Assembly (NCBI RefSeq): GCF_907164915.1
Contig: NC_061867.1
Location: forward strand, 41,648,338 to 41,712,337
DNA length: 64,000 bases
Source of the DNA: Impatiens glandulifera
Taxonomy: Eukaryota > Streptophyta > Magnoliopsida > Ericales > Balsaminaceae
Reading direction: 5' to 3'
Part shown: in pieces, positions 9,975 through 18,956 of the stretch
Layout of the letters: each line of letters opens with the position of its first letter
Position numbering within the stretch: the first letter of the stretch is position 1
Notes under the pieces: model-generated
Databases searched by the model: none
What the model was told of the DNA's origin: nothing
The model's input: the letters and a program-made list of their open reading frames with translations, nothing else
Translations under genes and position numbers: made by a program

Positions 9975-10733
9975 ATGTCTGCCGAGATAAGAAACACCCT
10001 GATCATTGATTTTGAAGACATCAAACACAGTTCTTACTATGAATGCATTTATCAGCATGTCATAGAGTCTGGCCTGAAAGGCTTTCTCAAGGGTTCGGAC
10101 CTCATCCTCGTGGAGGAGGTGTGCGAATTCTACAACAACGGTCATGTTTTGAATGATGGCAGCATTCGCACCATCATCGACGGTCAGTTCCTCCAGTTTT
10201 CTGAGGAGGAATTTGCCACCTTCTTTCACCTTCCAACGGAAGGTTTCTCTGATTTTCCGACGCCGTATTTACCGGCTAAGGAAACCTTTTTCAAGATCTT
10301 CTCTTCTTCATGCACTCCTGTTAAGGACTTTGGGAAGAAAGAAGATCTCGCTCCTCACTACCAAGTCTTTCACGATTTGGTCCAAAGGTCTATCATAGGC
10401 CGAATGCCCAATCAGAACTACAGCCGGGAGGCATTCGATATTATGATAGCCATCATCCGCGAAACCGCCATCAACTGGGCGTCCTATCTTTTCAATAAGC
10501 TAAAGCAGCTTATAACCGGTAAAAGAGGAAGGATCAGCTACGCTCCTCAGATCACCCGGTTTCTCATGTCCAAGCGTCGCAACCTTGGAAAAGGTGTTCC
10601 GGTTGGATCCTTCAACACCATCACTATAGATATGATCTATAAATGTGTGTTAAGAATTCAGGAACGGTCTCCTCAAAACACCATGGAGAAGTGGTATGAA
10701 AGGAGGTTGGAAGGAGGATGGTTTACTGAATAA
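9975..10733 (+). CDS. Accessory ORF 2, same domain as ORF 1
   Basis: A 252-residue protein of unknown function. Motifs in order match ORF 1: IIDFEDI (~residue 9), ESGLKGFL (~31), IDGQFLQFSEEEFATFF then LPTEGF (~65-90), HYQVF (~120), FDIMIAI and INWASYLFNKL (~150-175), and ISYAPQITRFL (~188). Identity to ORF 1 is low by eye but spacing is the same, so the two are old duplicates or members of a larger family. Starts at the first ATG downstream of TATAAAAG, in CATCATCATG. Ends TAA at 10731-10733, followed by a CT-rich 3' UTR with the shared CTGGT..TTTTGTTGTAC motif. No function can be given. Confidence 0.7.
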   Translation: MSAEIRNTLIIDFEDIKHSSYYECIYQHVIESGLKGFLKGSDLILVEEVCEFYNNGHVLNDGSIRTIIDGQFLQFSEEEFATFFHLPTEGFSDFPTPYLPAKETFFKIFSSSCTPVKDFGKKEDLAPHYQVFHDLVQRSIIGRMPNQNYSREAFDIMIAIIRETAINWASYLFNKLKQLITGKRGRISYAPQITRFLMSKRRNLGKGVPVGSFNTITIDMIYKCVLRIQERSPQNTMEKWYERRLEGGWFTE

Positions 10734-10763
10734 TTCTCTTTCTTTTCGTTTTCTTTCCGGTTT

Positions 10764-10781
10764 CTGGTCATTTTGTTGTAC
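10764..10781 (+). promoter_or_regulatory. 3'-UTR motif after accessory ORF 2
   Basis: CTGGTCATTTTGTTGTAC, matching the motif at 9593-9610 in 16 of 18 positions. ATCAATGAAATATT downstream could serve as a near-upstream polyadenylation element. Confidence 0.5.
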
Positions 10782-11143
10782 GACCAGAACCGCTCCTATG
10801 TTAATCATTTCTTTTCCCGTATCAATGAAATATTTCAACTCTTAAAAAGTCTCCGGTTTTTCATTCACATTATTCCTTTTTGGTTTTTTTTTCAAACTTA
10901 TACAAAAACTTAAAGTTAACTTAACTATCTCCGGTTAACAAGACTTCAAGAGAAACCGGAACTTCGAGCAAAGATGAAAATTTGAAAAATCTTAACCGCC
11001 CATGGTTTTACCTCTCAAAATTTACCGCCCATCGAATTTCCGCTTTTACCGCCGAAAGTTACGGCAATAACTTTTTGGAGGGAAAGTTGGCGCCAAAACA
11101 TCAAATTGACGGTTCATCTTCAAAACCGCTTGGAACCGCCATC

Positions 11144-11151
11144 TATATAAA
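11144..11151 (+). promoter_or_regulatory. Internal TATA box before accessory ORF 3
   Basis: TATATAAA in GCCATCTATATAAACTC, 113 bases before the ATG at 11265. The CT-rich leader includes TTTCTCTCTCTAAAATTTCC and TTTTCCTCTCTCAAATAC. Confidence 0.6.
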
Positions 11152-11264
11152 CTCAAATCAGCCCATTCAACACATGTGCTTTCTCTCTCTAAAATTTCCA
11201 GAACTTCAAAGCTTCCCTCTCTCCGATCATCATCACTCTTCATTTTCCTCTCTCAAATACTATC

Positions 11265-12740
11265 ATGGATCTAGGCAAAACTCCATTTCAATGGATGTTG
11301 CAGGTAGATTTCGCAGATATTGATGAGCATGCTGACGACAAGAACAAGGCTGTTCTTCAACTTCTACGAGAATCTGGGTTGGAGAAGTTCCTTTCTGGTC
11401 CGTTCACCATTCATCCGGCGGCGGTGACAGAGTTCTTAGCGACGGCGACGCTGTCGAAGAGGAAGATCTCGGCTACTATCAACGGGAAGGCCGTCCTTAT
11501 CACTGAAGAAATCTTTGCGGAAGCCTTTGGTCTGCCCAACACAGGTTCGGACCTAAAGATTGACTTAACCGAGGCAGAATCAAATGCTGCCCGGTTGGTT
11601 GTATCTTTCTCAGGTCAGGATCTGGTGATTCACACCAGCCGGAAGATCAAGCTAAAACCGGAATACAGATGGTTAGTGACCGTCATCGCCAAATCACTCC
11701 AAGGAAGGGGAGGTAACTTCGATAACCTCACAAAATTTAAGCTCAGAATGTTGTTGGCCATTGTCCGCGGAGACAAGGTGGACTGGGGATACGTTATATA
11801 CGAAGAGTTTTGTCAAATGGTGATAAAGAAAGATGGCCGGGTGCAGGCCTATGCTATGCAAATCGTCAAAATTCTTGAGTTCCTTAATGTGGAACTAGGT
11901 GAAGGCATACCGCTTCCGATCTCCAACATTCTTGACTCTGAGTCCATGATAGAAAAACCGGAGAAGACGATCAAACCAAAATCCTCAAAGACTAAATCAT
12001 CCAAGGGAGCCAGTTCATCGGTTCCAGTTGAAGAAGAAACAAGACAGAAGAAACCGTCAAGAAAAGCGGTTGAAGCAGAAGTACCACCAGAACCGAAGAG
12101 GAGGAAGAAGGTAGCTGCGAAGAAGAGTTCAAAGAAACCGGCGGACTCCGAAAAAACGCTTTCCTCGGACAATCCACCGGAAAGAACCGCAGATGTATTT
12201 CAGCCCATCCCAATCAACACCGTTATTCCAGTTCCCATCCCATCCAATTCTCCAAGGCAAACCGAATCTTCGGGGAGCAAGGAGAACAAGTCAAACTCAA
12301 AGGAGGAGGCAGAGGCAAATGTTCACTCTACAACCTCCAAGTCACCCAGTAAGCAAGTTGAAGAGGTATTGGCCGATGTGGGCTTGAATACCTCAGAAGC
12401 AATTCAGAATGTGGTCCAGGAGATCACAAGAGAAACCGAAGAGGACGATGTTTCAAGTCGTCGAAAGCCAGATGATCAGGTTGAAATACCTGATCAGAAT
12501 GAAGAACAACCGGTCGGTGAGACGGCCAACACAACAAAAATTGCACCTCCGGCTCAGGAGGGAAATATTGAAGAACGGGAACCTTCCGGTTCCGCAGGAG
12601 GAAAGATGGTCTCAGAAAATCAACCAGCTCCAACACCTGAAGGTTCCACTCAGGTAGATAAAGGCAAAGGAATTCTCATTAAAGAAACAACGGCAACCGG
12701 AACAGGCACCTGCAAACCAATCCTCAACATGAAGCCATAA
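11265..12740 (+). CDS. Accessory ORF 3, domain copy plus long charged tail
   Basis: 491 residues of unknown function. Residues ~1-230 are the third copy of the domain in ORFs 1 and 2: VDFADI (~14), ESGLEKFL (~36), INGKAVLITEEIFAEAFGLP (~73-92), YRWLVTVIAK (~130), MLLAIVRGDKVDWGYVIYEE (~160) and VQAYAMQIVKILEF (~195). Residues ~230-491 are low-complexity and rich in Ser, Lys, Glu and Pro, with basic clusters such as PKRRKKVAAKKSSKK that could be nuclear localisation signals. It ends at a TAA at 12738-12740. The +1-shifted frame is open from just after 12680 and runs into the next ORF, so ORFs 3 and 4 were probably once one long protein, now divided by a small indel near 12680-12740. Confidence 0.7.
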   Translation: MDLGKTPFQWMLQVDFADIDEHADDKNKAVLQLLRESGLEKFLSGPFTIHPAAVTEFLATATLSKRKISATINGKAVLITEEIFAEAFGLPNTGSDLKIDLTEAESNAARLVVSFSGQDLVIHTSRKIKLKPEYRWLVTVIAKSLQGRGGNFDNLTKFKLRMLLAIVRGDKVDWGYVIYEEFCQMVIKKDGRVQAYAMQIVKILEFLNVELGEGIPLPISNILDSESMIEKPEKTIKPKSSKTKSSKGASSSVPVEEETRQKKPSRKAVEAEVPPEPKRRKKVAAKKSSKKPADSEKTLSSDNPPERTADVFQPIPINTVIPVPIPSNSPRQTESSGSKENKSNSKEEAEANVHSTTSKSPSKQVEEVLADVGLNTSEAIQNVVQEITRETEEDDVSSRRKPDDQVEIPDQNEEQPVGETANTTKIAPPAQEGNIEEREPSGSAGGKMVSENQPAPTPEGSTQVDKGKGILIKETTATGTGTCKPILNMKP

Positions 12741-12805
12741 CCGGGGACGATATTCCTTACACCATAGAGCAAGAAAATGAGATTTTCGAGGAGTGTATTC
12801 AAGAT

Positions 12806-14095
12806 ATGAACAAAGGGGCAAGTGATGCGCTAGCGCCATACATCTTGTGGGTGAAGCTCCGATGCGAAACCAAGTTAGCCGACATGCTTCCAGGTTTTAG
12901 TGGGAACAAACAATGGGAAAAGCTCATCCAGCTGGAAGAAAGGGCACTTACTTTGGCTAACACCAACCTAATTCAACCGGCGTTTAACAAAGCTCCGGTA
13001 ATCCTTGAAAATGCTCGGTTACAAGCAGTTGAGAATGCGTTTCAAGGAACCCAAGGAAAGACACTAAACCCGATCGAAATGAGGATGGCCGAACGATTCC
13101 TTGGGGTACGAGAACAGCTTGTGCGAAATCTTGATCGTCTTGACATGCAGTGGTGGAAAAGTTGCCAACGTCAATTCAACAATGCTGAATTATATCAAAG
13201 TAAGCCATTTTTTATGAGTAGTGAGACATCCGGAACCTCTGAAAACCTGGAACAAGAAGCCTCTCAACCAGTCAAAGCTCTGGAAATAGATCAAATCAAG
13301 CAAGCGATGGCTGAAACGGTTGACTCTTGCATTGGAAAGTTCAAAGCCGTAACCGATGAAAGAATTGCAGTGGCTGAAGATAAATTGTCAAGTTCTCTAC
13401 AAACCATGATGGACACGACCATGCAGACAACAGTAAAAGCCATGATTGCCGAGTCCGTCAAAGCCGCAACCGCTCCATTAGTTGACATGCTGCAAGCAAT
13501 GGCAATTCAAATCGGGGAAATGTCCAAGGTTCAAGACACCACAACTCTGACGCAAATCGAAAAGGATGCTGAAACCGCAAAGAAACTGCAAGAGGAAGAG
13601 ATCGAAAGGGAACGGTTACAGAAGGAGACTGAAGATAAAGACTATGCGCTTGCCCAACAATGCAACGAGGAAGAGCAGGCCAACGCCCAGAATCTCTCAC
13701 TGGTTCAACCGTCCCACTCCATGAGTACAAGGAACAAGAAAAAGCGAAGTGCAGTTAAGAATGTGATAAAGAGGGCAGAACATAAAACAGCCTTACCAGT
13801 TGTGATAAATGCACAACCGCTTGATGAGGAAGAAGAAGAAGATCCGGAGGAACTCCATCAACGGAAGAAAAGGACAACCGGAGAATCCACAGCAACTCCA
13901 AGCTTCAGACCTCCAAATGTTCCACCGCCTCCACCACCAAGGCCAGTTTGTGCCAACTTTGATCTCAAGAATAAGGGCATCGGTCATTCAAGTGTATGGG
14001 CCGGTGTGCTGATCGATGCCGAAAGACGTGCTAAAGAACACAGAGCAAGGCAAGAAGAAGAAAGAAGACGGTTGGAGAAGGAGCAAGAAAAATAG
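12806..14095 (+). CDS. Accessory ORF 4, coiled-coil protein, probably the split C-terminal half of ORF 3
   Basis: 429 residues from the ATG at 12806; its frame is open upstream to about 12681 and overlaps the end of ORF 3. No TATA box or leader precedes it, unlike ORFs 1-3. Contents: an N-terminal helical region (YILWVKLRCETKLADMLPGF near residue 12), a methionine/alanine-rich helix (~180-245), a strong coiled coil with EEEIERERLQKE-type heptads (~255-300), an acidic and basic linker, a short polyproline run PPNVPPPPPPRP (~373-384), and a C-terminal charged helix ending RRRLEKEQEK. It matches in position and style the accessory ORF tail of the older element at 3-650. Function unknown; no enzymatic motif. 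Confidence 0.65.
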   Translation: MNKGASDALAPYILWVKLRCETKLADMLPGFSGNKQWEKLIQLEERALTLANTNLIQPAFNKAPVILENARLQAVENAFQGTQGKTLNPIEMRMAERFLGVREQLVRNLDRLDMQWWKSCQRQFNNAELYQSKPFFMSSETSGTSENLEQEASQPVKALEIDQIKQAMAETVDSCIGKFKAVTDERIAVAEDKLSSSLQTMMDTTMQTTVKAMIAESVKAATAPLVDMLQAMAIQIGEMSKVQDTTTLTQIEKDAETAKKLQEEEIERERLQKETEDKDYALAQQCNEEEQANAQNLSLVQPSHSMSTRNKKKRSAVKNVIKRAEHKTALPVVINAQPLDEEEEEDPEELHQRKKRTTGESTATPSFRPPNVPPPPPPRPVCANFDLKNKGIGHSSVWAGVLIDAERRAKEHRARQEEERRRLEKEQEK

Positions 14096-14284
14096 CAACA
14101 CAAGGGGGGATCATCCAAGCCCTAAATCTCTTTCTTTGTTTGCTTTGAACAATTATGTTTTATTATGTTTCAGAACTTGGTTACTTAGTTCTTTCTACTA
14201 GGTTCTAACATATTTCTCTCAAAAAAAATCATACTCATGTTTTTAAACCGGCCACACATTACAATTTTTGAATATTTATTCTAA

Positions 14285-14508
14285 ATAATCAAAAAGGGAG
14301 AAATTGATAGAAAAATTAAGAAGATTAATTTTCCTAAACTGGCTGCTAAGCAAATTTTTAAACAGGCCATATACTACATGTTTTGAATATTTATTCTAAA
14401 TAATCAAAAAGGGAGAAATTGATAGAAAAATTAAGAAGATTAATTTTAGAACCGGCCATATACTACAATTTTTGAATATTTATTCTAAATAATCAAAAAG
14501 GGAGAAAT
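14285..14508 (+). repeat. Three direct copies of polypurine tract plus LTR start
   Basis: AATAATCAAAAAGGGAGAAATTGATAGAAAAATTAAG occurs three times, with the AAAAAGGGAG core at 14291, 14406 and 14495. The third is the true polypurine tract before the 3' LTR (TGATAG at 14509). The first two carry about 30 bases of LTR start (to AAGATTAATTTT) and then return to internal sequence (AATATTTATTCTAAATAATC), so they are truncated LTR-start copies, spaced 115 and 89 bp. Confidence 0.85.
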
Positions 14509-15767
14509 TGATAGAAAAATTAAGTAGATTAATTTTGGAACCGGCCAGACGAACTAAACAGAGGTTAATCTTCATGTGCAGGTACTTCTAAAACCGTATG
14601 AACCGGTTGGGGCATCAAAAACCGGTTGTTACTACCTCAAAGAAACCAGCCTCAAGTGATCAAGTCAAAGATCAGAGGAACCGGTTCTACCTTTTCAAAG
14701 CAACCGGTTAACGAAAAACAAAAGATTACACCCCAACCGGATCATAATGCACAAGACACAGAAACCGGATAGTACAGATCAAAAGTCAGAAGATTCAAAT
14801 TTCAAGAGTGACGTACCATGACGGAAGAAACGTGTCTCGAAAGAATAAAAGAAGATCGGATCCGATCAGAAGCATGCGAGGAAAGCAATGATGCTTTGTT
14901 GATCCGATGCTGACAACCGGAAGCGGATGTTCAACACGTGTCTCAATTTGAAAACCGGGCATGTCATCACATGCTCAGAGTCACCGGCATGAATGCCAGG
15001 TGTTGAGGAAGTTGAAGCGTGCAAGCAACCTCTCTGCAAACAGGCGTGATAATGATCGACCAATCCGCAAGAGAGAGAAGAAAGTAGCCGTTAGCTACTT
15101 TCAGCTATAAAAGGAAGACGGATCGTCTTCATTCAATGCAGTTCGGCAGTTGTAGTTGTGAGCATCATAAATTCTGAAAGTCATAAAGCATTAAATTCTA
15201 GAGAGATAAAGTCCTGTATTCAAAAACCGGTGTGCTTAAAACCGGAAGCTTTGTGTGTGTTGTTTTGTTGAGTTGTTGTATTACATCAAAGTGTGAGTTT
15301 GGTGTAACCGGCGAGTAGCGAAGTTGGGCTCGACCGGAAGTGTAATTGTAACTCTAAAGAGTTAGTGGAGATCCTTCTCATAACCTGAGAAGAAGGGGTG
15401 ACGTAGGAGAGTTTGCTCCGAACATCCATAAACAAATTTCCTGTCTCGTGTTCTTTCCTTCGCTTTCATTTCTTACTTTCTTAACGTAAACCGCAAACTA
15501 ATCATACTTCCAAAACCGGTCACTCACCTCCATTAAACCGACTCCTTCCTAAAACATCATCTAAAGGTCGCATTCGTTGCTTCAACCTGAAACAGACATT
15601 TCCGCCCTTGAACCCGGTTCAAGAGTCTGTGACAGGTTGTGCAGTGCTGAGAAAGGTTTTAGTCTTTAACCGGACTATCACCAAAAGAGTTGTGTGTTGC
15701 GTAAGCGGCCACCCTTACCGAAACCGGAAAACACCCCGGTCCTCCAAGGGCGTCCCCGATCCTAACA
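14509..15767 (+). repeat. 3' LTR of SIRE-like element
   Basis: Near-identical to 1663-2920 (I count about eight differences, for example at the CATGTGCAGG, AACGAAAAAC, TCACCGGCAT and TTTCTTACTT positions). Ends CCTAACA, followed by the AGGAG target duplication at 15768-15772. Confidence 0.93.
15106..15113 (+). promoter_or_regulatory. TATA box in 3' LTR
   Basis: TATAAAAG in TTTCAGCTATAAAAGGAAGACG, identical to the 5' LTR copy at 2259-2266. Confidence 0.7.
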
Positions 15768-15772
15768 AGGAG

Positions 15773-16397
15773 GCAGTTGCAGAAGAGTAAATGCGGGACA
15801 TCAAGAGACAACAGTGTGATATTGAGATATTAAGAGCATTTACTACAAGTGATAGAGTGTGCTGTTTTATAAAGCCTAAGTGTTGAAAGTTAAAGTGTGT
15901 TTTACAATTTCGGTGTAAATTGTAAGAGTGTTATCGAGTAGGAAATAAGTCTCGATCGGCTTGTACTTGTATTCCTTAGTGAATATCCTTCTCGCGGTTT
16001 CGAGAGGAATGGGTGACGTAGGAGTCTTATCTCCGAACATCCATAAAATATGTCTTGTCATTTACTTTCTGCCGGCTTCATTATCTAACCGACTAACATA
16101 ACCACACCGCTCCAAACCGACTCTATACTAACCATACCGAATATCCAGATTACCGAAACCGACCCACCATTTCCAAATCTCCATCATCCGAAACCGGCCT
16201 TGTTTATCAAACAAGTGTGCTGCTTCAACCTGAAAGCAAACCTCTTCCGCGCTTGAACCTAGTTCAAGGGCTTGTGACAGGTTGTGTAGTATTGAAACCC
16301 CGGTGTTAATCTCTAACCGGATTAACCACCACCCTTCGAGTGTGAACCGCTGATCGGTTCAACCCCCGGTTCCCCAGCGGCGATCTAGATCCTAACC
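15773..16397 (+). repeat. 3' LTR of older Copia element, second part
   Basis: Resumes directly after the second AGGAG. It contains the U5-like stretch GGGTGACGTAGGAGTCTTATCTCCGAACATCC, which is also present (with changes) in the younger LTR and, in reverse, in the solo LTR at 42464. It ends near 16397 in GATCCTAACC, where CCTAACA is expected, so the last base seems mutated. Confidence 0.8.
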
Positions 16398-16790
16398 TAT
16401 ATATCCAAATTAACCACAGCTCTTGACCCGGGAATCCGGACACTTTAAAAATTAAACATCATTATATATATATATATATATTAGTTAGTTAAAAAGTTGA
16501 ACTTATATTGTTAAAATGTCCCGCGTTCATCTAATTTGGTATTAAATTTAAAATATAAAGTGTTATTAACCTATTAGTTAAAGGGTTGTACTTATTTTGT
16601 TAGGTTGCAAGTTCAAAACATACATATAACATTTTTAATTTTAATTTTAACCATTTTAAGTTTATGGGCGGGTCAACCCACAATCCCACCCAAATATTCA
16701 TTTACTCTCACATATATATTTAAATTAACCAAAATTCTTGACTCGACAATTAGAAGTGGTTTAAGTGGAATTGAATAGAAAATATGAGAA
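16398..16790. other. Noncoding AT-rich flank with a diverged direct repeat
   Basis: No gene. A segment like ATATATCCAAATTAACCACAGCTCTTGACCCGG (from ~16398) recurs in diverged form near 16714-16750 (TATATTTAAATTAACCAAAATTCTTGACTCG). A TA run is at 16463-16481. The purpose is unknown; it may be an old terminal-type repeat. Confidence 0.45.
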
Positions 16791-16799
16791 TATTGTTTA

Positions 16800-18395
16800 A
16801 GATTATTAGGTGTTATATTCCAAAGAGAAATGGGATTGGATCCCTTACAAATTATGTAAGAAACTTATTAAAGGGGGTGTTCATAGTATGAAACATCATA
16901 TTGCTGGTATTACTGAAAAAGTTAAAATATGCCCTAAAATATCCGATGAAGACAAAAGAAGAGTAAAAGATTATTTTGAAATATTAAAGATAAAAGAATG
17001 TGCAAATGTAGAAGAGCAAAGAAGAGAGAGTTGAAGTTAATATAGATGTTGAAGATGATTTGACAATGGAGACAAAATTTTAAGGAAAAAGTCAAGGCAC
17101 ATTGGGCCTATTGATAAGTGGACATCCACAATTGATCCAACAAGAGTAAGGCAACAAAGTATAAATAATGCACTTAAGTTAAAATTTACAAATGATGTGC
17201 ATGCATATCTTGCTTAGATGGGTTTATGAGGTAAGAGTTTTCTTTTGTGCAATTGACAATTCAAATTTTCGAAAATTTGTAAAAGCGGTTGGACAATTTG
17301 GCCCTGGCTACAAAACTCCAAGTCACTAAGTTATGTTATAAGAGAGACACTTTTGAAGCAAGAAGTTGAAAAAACTAAGTTATCGCTAAAAATACATGAA
17401 GAAGATTGGTTGAAAAATGAGTGTTCAATAATGATTGATGCATGGACGGACCGTAAGAGAAGAAGTATTATGACTTTATGTGTCAATTGCAAATTAGGCA
17501 CTTCATTTTTGGATTCTATTGAAGAATATATGGAAGCTCACACTGGGACTTACATCTTCGAATATGTGGGAAAATATATCATTGAAATTGGACATTAACA
17601 CGTTATTCAAATAGTGACGGACAACACCACAAACAATATGGCAGCAATTGAGTTGTTGAAGGTTAAACAACCTCAATTTTTTTGGATTTCTTGTGCGACT
17701 CATTTAATTAATCTTATGTTTGAAACAATAACAAAACTATCAAAGTTTAATGGAGTGCTGGAGAAAGCAAAAGCACTAACAATATTTATATATGTACATC
17801 ATAAAACTTTGGCAACTATGAGGAAATATACTAAGAGAAAAAATATTGTGAGGTAAGGGGTGACTAGATTTGCCACCTCTTTTTTGACATTAAAAAGTCT
17901 CCAAGGAAAAAAAGATCAATTGAGACTTATGTTTTCATCTGATGAGTGGAGCAAAACAAAATTACGGACTAGTGTGAAAGGTAAAAGGGCGGAGGTTACA
18001 GTAACAAGCATTTCATTTTGGAATGGGGTTTCTTTGGCTTTGAATGTTTTCACCCCTTTAGTGAAAGTTCTACGTCTTGTTGATAATGACAAAAAAGGAT
18101 TGATATGAAGTCCAAGTGTAGACTTGATAGCCTTTGCATTACACCGCTTATTTATTGAATCCAATTTTTTTACTTCAAAGATTCAATCATAGATAACGAT
18201 GTCAATGTTATGAATGAGTTCTTGAATTGTGTTGAGAATTTTTTTTCTACCGATACGAATATGAAATCTACCATTTCCAATGTTGAATTGTTGAAGTATA
18301 AGAACAAATATGAAAATTTTAGTAGGAAAATAACGATTGCAGCCAATGAATGGATTAAAATAATAAATGGATTTAAAAAAAACTTTTATAAATAA
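16800..18395 (+). pseudogene. hAT-type transposase remnant (BED finger and DUF659 region)
   Basis: Broken coding remains in several frames. At 16810-17034 is a degenerate BED-type zinc finger (LCKKLIKGGVHSMKHHIAGI, with the first cysteine of the usual pair lost) followed by CPKISDE. At 17353-17598 lies a DUF659-like part (CSIMIDAWTDRKRRSIMTL, VNCKLGTSFLDSIE). At 17614-18105 the domain continues with VTDNTTNNMAAIELL, CATHLINLMFE and a WSKTK segment. These are the standard order in plant hAT transposases. There are many stops and frameshifts, and the C-terminal hAT dimerisation domain is not recognisable before the MITE at 18498. Terminal inverted repeats were not found. Not functional. Confidence 0.75.
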
Positions 18396-18497
18396 GATTA
18401 AAATAATAAATATATAACAAAAAAAAATTTATTTTTTACCAATCATTTTAATTCAATCACATTATTTCATTATCAAAGAAATTGACTTTCATATTAT

Positions 18498-18785
18498 TGG
18501 GAAATGGGATGAAATAACTATAATAATTGACTTAAATACGGAGATGATCAACGCCTAATAAAAATTGCGTAAATGACCACCTTCTATTTTTCGGACAAAA
18601 ATATCCCATTGCGTTGTTACGCGACGGCACAGACGCATCTTGTGACGACACACTCGACGAATTAGGGTTCCGTCACGTTTCACGACATGAATATTTTTGT
18701 CCGAAAAATTGAAAGTGCACATTTGTGCAATTTTTATTAGGCGCCAATAAAGTCAATTATTAGGGACATTTTATCAAATTTCACT
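18498..18785. mobile_element. MITE with ~75-bp terminal inverted repeats
   Basis: The left end GGGAAATGGGATGAAATAACTATAATAATTGAC and the right end, ending in ATTATTAGGGACATTTTATCAAATTTCAC, are inverted copies. The complementarity continues inwards through CGCCTAATAAAAATTGC / GCAATTTTTATTAGGCG and TTTTTCGGACAAAAATAT / ATATTTTTGTCCGAAAAA. The middle is GC-rich (GCGTTGTTACGCGACGG). Flanks show an imperfect 9-base duplication, TCATATTAT and TCATATTTT, which suggests a Mutator-like origin. A relative is at 37271-37628. No coding capacity. Confidence 0.8.
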
Positions 18786-18956
18786 TCATATTTTAAGTTT
18801 TACAATTTCTTTCAAAATTGTATTGTGATTGCAAATTACCAATTTCTTCAATGAGTTTTGACATGCTGGAGTTTACTCCAGTTAGGTTATTCTCCTGAAT
18901 ATGAATATCACCATGTATGTAAATCGGAAAAGTAATTCCAGTTCACTGCAGGTGAA

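Larger units (their letters stand above)
1663..15767 (+). mobile_element. SIRE/Maximus-like Ty1/Copia retrotransposon, complete, with four accessory ORFs
   Basis: A complete 14.1 kb element. LTRs are 1663-2920 and 14509-15767, beginning TGATAG and ending CCTAACA, and they are flanked by a perfect 5-bp target duplication AGGAG (1658-1662 and 15768-15772). By eye I count about eight differences between the LTRs in ~1258 bp, so insertion was recent. Internal order: primer-binding site for initiator tRNA-Met, gag, pol in Copia order (protease, integrase, reverse transcriptase, RNase H), three related accessory ORFs with their own TATA boxes, a fourth coiled-coil ORF, and a repeated polypurine tract. 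The large size, extra ORFs after pol and polypurine tract resemble the SIRE lineage. Pol has one in-frame stop, so this copy is probably not autonomous. Confidence 0.93.
1..16397 (+). mobile_element. Older Copia-type LTR element, 3' end only, split by nested insertion
   Basis: The left edge lies inside an LTR retrotransposon. Its internal 3' end (1-969) carries the tail of an accessory ORF and purine tracts, then an LTR starts with TGTTAGATAAAATAAGACCGG-like sequence at 970. The LTR stops at 1662, where a complete 14.1 kb element begins, and resumes at 15773, ending in CCTAAC near 16397. The family is identified by its close match to the solo LTR at 42464-43665 and to the partial LTR at 63873-64000. 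The 5' half of the element is outside the window, so its own target duplication cannot be read. Confidence 0.85.

Noticed and set aside
8791..14095. Env-like gene of a SIRE element
   Set aside because: None of the four accessory ORFs shows a signal peptide, transmembrane segment or fusion-type hydrophobic stretch.
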